Shown here one piece after another: positions 62,166 through 64,000 of a DNA stretch of 64,000 nucleotides. How positions within the stretch are numbered: position 1 is the stretch's first letter; each line of letters starts with the position of its first letter. A model generated the notes under the pieces. It was not told the origin of the DNA. It saw only the letters and a program-made list of their open reading frames with translations, and searched no databases. This stretch comes from JBBSEX01 sp038239345 (lineage in GTDB: Bacteria > Acidobacteriota > Terriglobia > Bryobacterales > Bryobacteraceae), in NCBI GenBank assembly GCA_038239345.1, contig JBBSEX010000014.1, positions 1 to 64,000 on the forward strand. Reading direction: 5' to 3'. The position numbers and the translations under genes are program-made.

Positions 62166-62799
62166 CACGCTCACCCGCCTACAGGCCAGTTCAGGACTCG
62201 TGTTTGCAGTTTTCCTAACGCTCCACCTTCTAACCACACTATCGGCGCCATTCGGTCAACGCGCGTTCGATTCGATACAAGCGTTGCTGCGCCATTATTA
62301 TCAGTTCCCCCTGATCGAAGTTGCCGCCGTGATCGGAGCCGCACTCGTTCATCTCGGGACCGGGCTCATCAGAATGTGGCGGCGGAGGTCATCGCCAAAG
62401 GCGAGAATTCCCCTGCGCTACCGCTTGCATCGCTACAGTGGCTATTACATGATGGCGGCCTTCACAGGTCACGTCTCGGCCACTCGCCTTCCACCGCTGC
62501 TATTCGGAACAACGGTTGATTTTTCATTCCTGACATTCACGCTTACCAAGTTTCCGTTCATCTTCTATCCCTATTATCTTTTGCTTTTCGCCAGCGGCTT
62601 TTATCATCTTTCGAGTGGCGTCGCAATGGCGCTCCGCATTGTGATTCCCAAGCGTGCCTTCACCTATGCAATGGTGGCTGGGGCTGGCGCCGGACTCGTC
62701 GCGATGCTCGCGCTCGGCGGTGTCCTCTATCGCGTCGACACGCACCGTTTCGCTCAGTTCCAAGCATTGCTCAATCGCGTTACAGTACTGGTGAGATGA
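62155..62799 (+). CDS. polytopic membrane protein with conserved-looking histidines
   Basis: A 214-residue integral membrane protein with five hydrophobic segments (SGLVFAVFLTLHLLTTL, LIEVAAVIGAALVHLGTGLI, YSGYYMMAAFTGHVSATRL, FIFYPYYLLLFASGFYHL, YAMVAGAGAGLVAMLALGG). His residues lie inside or next to four of them (LHLLTT, VHLG, RLHRYSGYY, GHVS, YHLS), resembling the di-heme cytochrome b subunit of succinate dehydrogenase. No iron-sulfur or flavin partner is adjacent, so a b-type haem protein is inference. It overlaps the ECF41 sigma gene by 11 bp and the YbaK gene by 4 bp. Confidence 0.78.
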   Translation: MSNNTLTRLQASSGLVFAVFLTLHLLTTLSAPFGQRAFDSIQALLRHYYQFPLIEVAAVIGAALVHLGTGLIRMWRRRSSPKARIPLRYRLHRYSGYYMMAAFTGHVSATRLPPLLFGTTVDFSFLTFTLTKFPFIFYPYYLLLFASGFYHLSSGVAMALRIVIPKRAFTYAMVAGAGAGLVAMLALGGVLYRVDTHRFAQFQALLNRVTVLVR

Positions 62800-63278
62800 A
62801 GACAAATGCAGTCCGGATTCTGGACGGGCTAGGCATTCCATACGAGTTGCGCGACTACGAAGTGGATCCCAACGATCTCGCCGCCGAGACCGTGGCGGCG
62901 AAGATCGGGTTGCCGCCGGAGCAGGTATTCAAGACCCTGGTAGTTCGTGGCGATGGCCGTGGAGTATATCTGGCCGTCATTCCGGGCAATGCTGAGCTGG
63001 ATGGAAAAGCACTCGCGAAGCTGACGGGCGACCGCAAGGTGGACATGGTTCCGCTGAAGGAAGTTCAGGATCTAACTGGCTACATTCGCGGTGGGGTGAC
63101 GGCGCTCGGTTGCAAGAAGGATTATCCGGTTTACGCCGATGAGCTTATCGAGTTGTACGATGTCATCTCGATATCGTCCGGCGTCCGCGGCACGCAAATA
63201 CTACTCGCCCCCGCCGCTTACCTGCGCGCGGTGCAGACTACGGTCGCGGCCATTTCTCGCGACAAAGTGATATCCTGA
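62796..63278 (+). CDS. ybaK: YbaK/EbsC-type aminoacyl-tRNA deacylase
   Basis: A 160-residue INS-superfamily trans-editing protein that removes wrongly attached Cys from tRNA-Pro. It has LGIPYELRDYEVDPNDLAAE, the substrate-binding LPPEQVFKTLVVRGDGRG with the catalytic Lys, AVIPGNAELDGKALAKLTGD, and GYIRGGVTALGCKKDYPVY. The C-terminal SSGVRGTQILLAPAAYL is also typical. ATGA overlap with the membrane protein puts it in the same transcript as the sigma factor, although the functions seem unrelated. Confidence 0.93.
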   Translation: MKTNAVRILDGLGIPYELRDYEVDPNDLAAETVAAKIGLPPEQVFKTLVVRGDGRGVYLAVIPGNAELDGKALAKLTGDRKVDMVPLKEVQDLTGYIRGGVTALGCKKDYPVYADELIELYDVISISSGVRGTQILLAPAAYLRAVQTTVAAISRDKVIS

Positions 63279-63284
63279 CCGCCA

Positions 63285-63698
63285 ATGGGCAGTTTGCGTT
63301 TCAAGTGCCAGCCGGGATGCACGAATTGCTGTCAACAGAAAGGCATCGTCTATCTCACCGAAGACGATCTTCTGCGCGCCGCCGCCTTTGTCAGCATGAC
63401 GCCAGCCGCTTTTGAAACGAAGTATGTGATCCGCACAAAGCACCTGTTGCGCCTCCGCACGCCGCGCGGAAAGCAGTGTCATTTTCTTCTTGAAAGCAGC
63501 TGCTCCATTCATCCCGCAAAGCCTACACAATGCCGTACCTTCCCATTCTGGCCGGAGCTGGTGGAGACGCGTAAGAATTGGGACGACACCGGGCGCTATT
63601 GCCCGGGCATCAATCAAGGTCCGCTGATTCAGATCGGTACGGCGATGGAAGTGGCATCCGAGATGAAGACCGCTTATCCCGGCATGTACTGCTTCTGA
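63285..63698 (+). CDS. YkgJ-family cysteine-cluster (Fe-S/zinc) protein
   Basis: A 137-residue protein of the CxxxCxxCC family (YkgJ/FliB-like). It starts FKCQPGCTNCCQQKGIVYLT, continues with ESSCSIHPAKPTQCRTFPFW and has a further Cys in GRYCPGINQG near the end. These cysteines are thought to bind zinc or an iron-sulfur cluster. Function unknown. It begins 6 bp after the ybaK stop and 17 bp before the hemQ start, so it probably belongs to the same transcript. Confidence 0.88.
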   Translation: MGSLRFKCQPGCTNCCQQKGIVYLTEDDLLRAAAFVSMTPAAFETKYVIRTKHLLRLRTPRGKQCHFLLESSCSIHPAKPTQCRTFPFWPELVETRKNWDDTGRYCPGINQGPLIQIGTAMEVASEMKTAYPGMYCF

Positions 63699-63715
63699 AC
63701 CTGTAGAGTTAGAGT

Positions 63716-64000
63716 ATGTCCGACCCCGTTCACCCCGAGATCGCTAACGAAAACTTGCCTCCCTTGCCGCTTACCGTGGAAGGCGCAAGCATGCTCCACC
63801 AGATGCTGCGGATCGATTGGTCCAGTTGGCGAAACGTCGCCGCCAATGAGCAAGCCGAGATCGTTGCGGAAGCTTCGCGAACGCTTGCGGCGATGGAGAC
63901 GAATTCCAGTGCGCAGAGCGCTTTATTCTCCATCATTGGACATAAGGGCGACTTGATGCTGGTCCATTTTCGCGACTCTTTCGACGCGCTGAAGCAGGCT
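63716..64000 (+). CDS. hemQ: HemQ/chlorite dismutase-family protein (3' end off window)
   Basis: Only the first 95 residues are present. They match the chlorite-dismutase-like family used for coproheme decarboxylation (HemQ): MLHQMLRIDWSSWRNVAAN, the helix NEQAEIVAEASRTLAAMET, and FSIIGHKGDLMLVHFRDSFD. HemQ converts coproheme III to haem b with peroxide in the coproporphyrin-dependent pathway. The haem-binding His and the catalytic region lie beyond the window edge, so a true chlorite dismutase cannot be excluded. The start is ATG at 63716 with a weak ribosome-binding site. Confidence 0.85.
   Translation, partial: MSDPVHPEIANENLPPLPLTVEGASMLHQMLRIDWSSWRNVAANEQAEIVAEASRTLAAMETNSSAQSALFSIIGHKGDLMLVHFRDSFDALKQA

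Noticed and set aside
1..64000. tRNA or rRNA genes, CRISPR arrays, integrases or prophage modules
   Set aside because: Intergenic stretches were read on both strands without finding tRNA-like TPsiC arms, regular spaced repeats or recombinase genes. This was done by eye, so a weak tRNA could be missed.

Overview
The window looks like a chromosomal stretch from an Acidobacteriota member of the Solibacter/Bryobacter type. The main clues are a very large Oar-like TonB-dependent receptor with an N-terminal carboxypeptidase-regulatory-like domain (8125-11562), an 829-residue duplicated MacB/FtsX-type permease without its own ATPase (26066-28555, the ADOP type), many secreted orphan proteins and a moderately GC-rich sequence. 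This placement is inference from gene content; no rRNA or tRNA gene was found. The window cuts a gene at each end: a sugar C-methyltransferase at 1 and a HemQ/chlorite-dismutase-family gene at 64000.

Layout. 1-7.8 kb: zinc-binding sugar C-methyltransferase, small secreted protein, DUF971 protein translationally coupled to a Rel/SpoT (p)ppGpp synthetase-hydrolase, an Flp-type pilin with an unusual cluster of TAGGGG half-sites upstream, a tail-fibre-like secreted protein and an M23 endopeptidase. 8.1-12 kb: TonB-dependent receptor, strong terminator, then a non-coding element bounded by a 23-bp imperfect inverted repeat. 12-20.2 kb: S41 protease, membrane proteins, ThiO, a HipA-like kinase, a lysine/alanine/proline-rich histone-like protein and an MltD-like lytic transglycosylase. 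20.5-25.9 kb: secreted proteins, a metallo-beta-lactamase-fold hydrolase, and a possible glycan secretion locus made of a coiled-coil membrane protein, an NfrB-like glycosyltransferase with a C-terminal MshEN domain, and a response-regulator diguanylate cyclase.

26-39 kb: ADOP permease; an apparent catabolic run of phosphotriesterase-like hydrolase, acyl-CoA synthetase and Tat-exported GH127; ATP-grasp protein; PqaA-like protein; a DsbA-type protein with an extra N-terminal cysteine cluster; AmiC-like amidase; small lytic transglycosylase. 39-48.4 kb: MobA and an MlaF-like ATPase, then a tightly packed same-strand run (41222-48396) of two nucleotide-sugar SDR enzymes, a polyprenol-type GT2 and two ~700-residue polytopic membrane proteins that share a ~150-residue C-terminal domain. 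I read this as a surface-glycan assembly operon and as the most interesting system in the window.

48.4-64 kb: an apparently exported methyltransferase, SSB, PhyH dioxygenase, RNB nuclease, SDR, a duplicated-domain protein with a TonB-like C-terminus, a lipoprotein, an orphan ABC ATPase, an lpd-lipB-E2 operon (2-oxoacid dehydrogenase parts plus the lipoylating enzyme, no E1 in view), and an overlapping run of an ECF41-type sigma factor, a polytopic histidine-containing membrane protein and a YbaK-type deacylase, followed by a cysteine-cluster protein and HemQ. No CRISPR array, integrase, transposase gene, plasmid origin or phage module was recognised.
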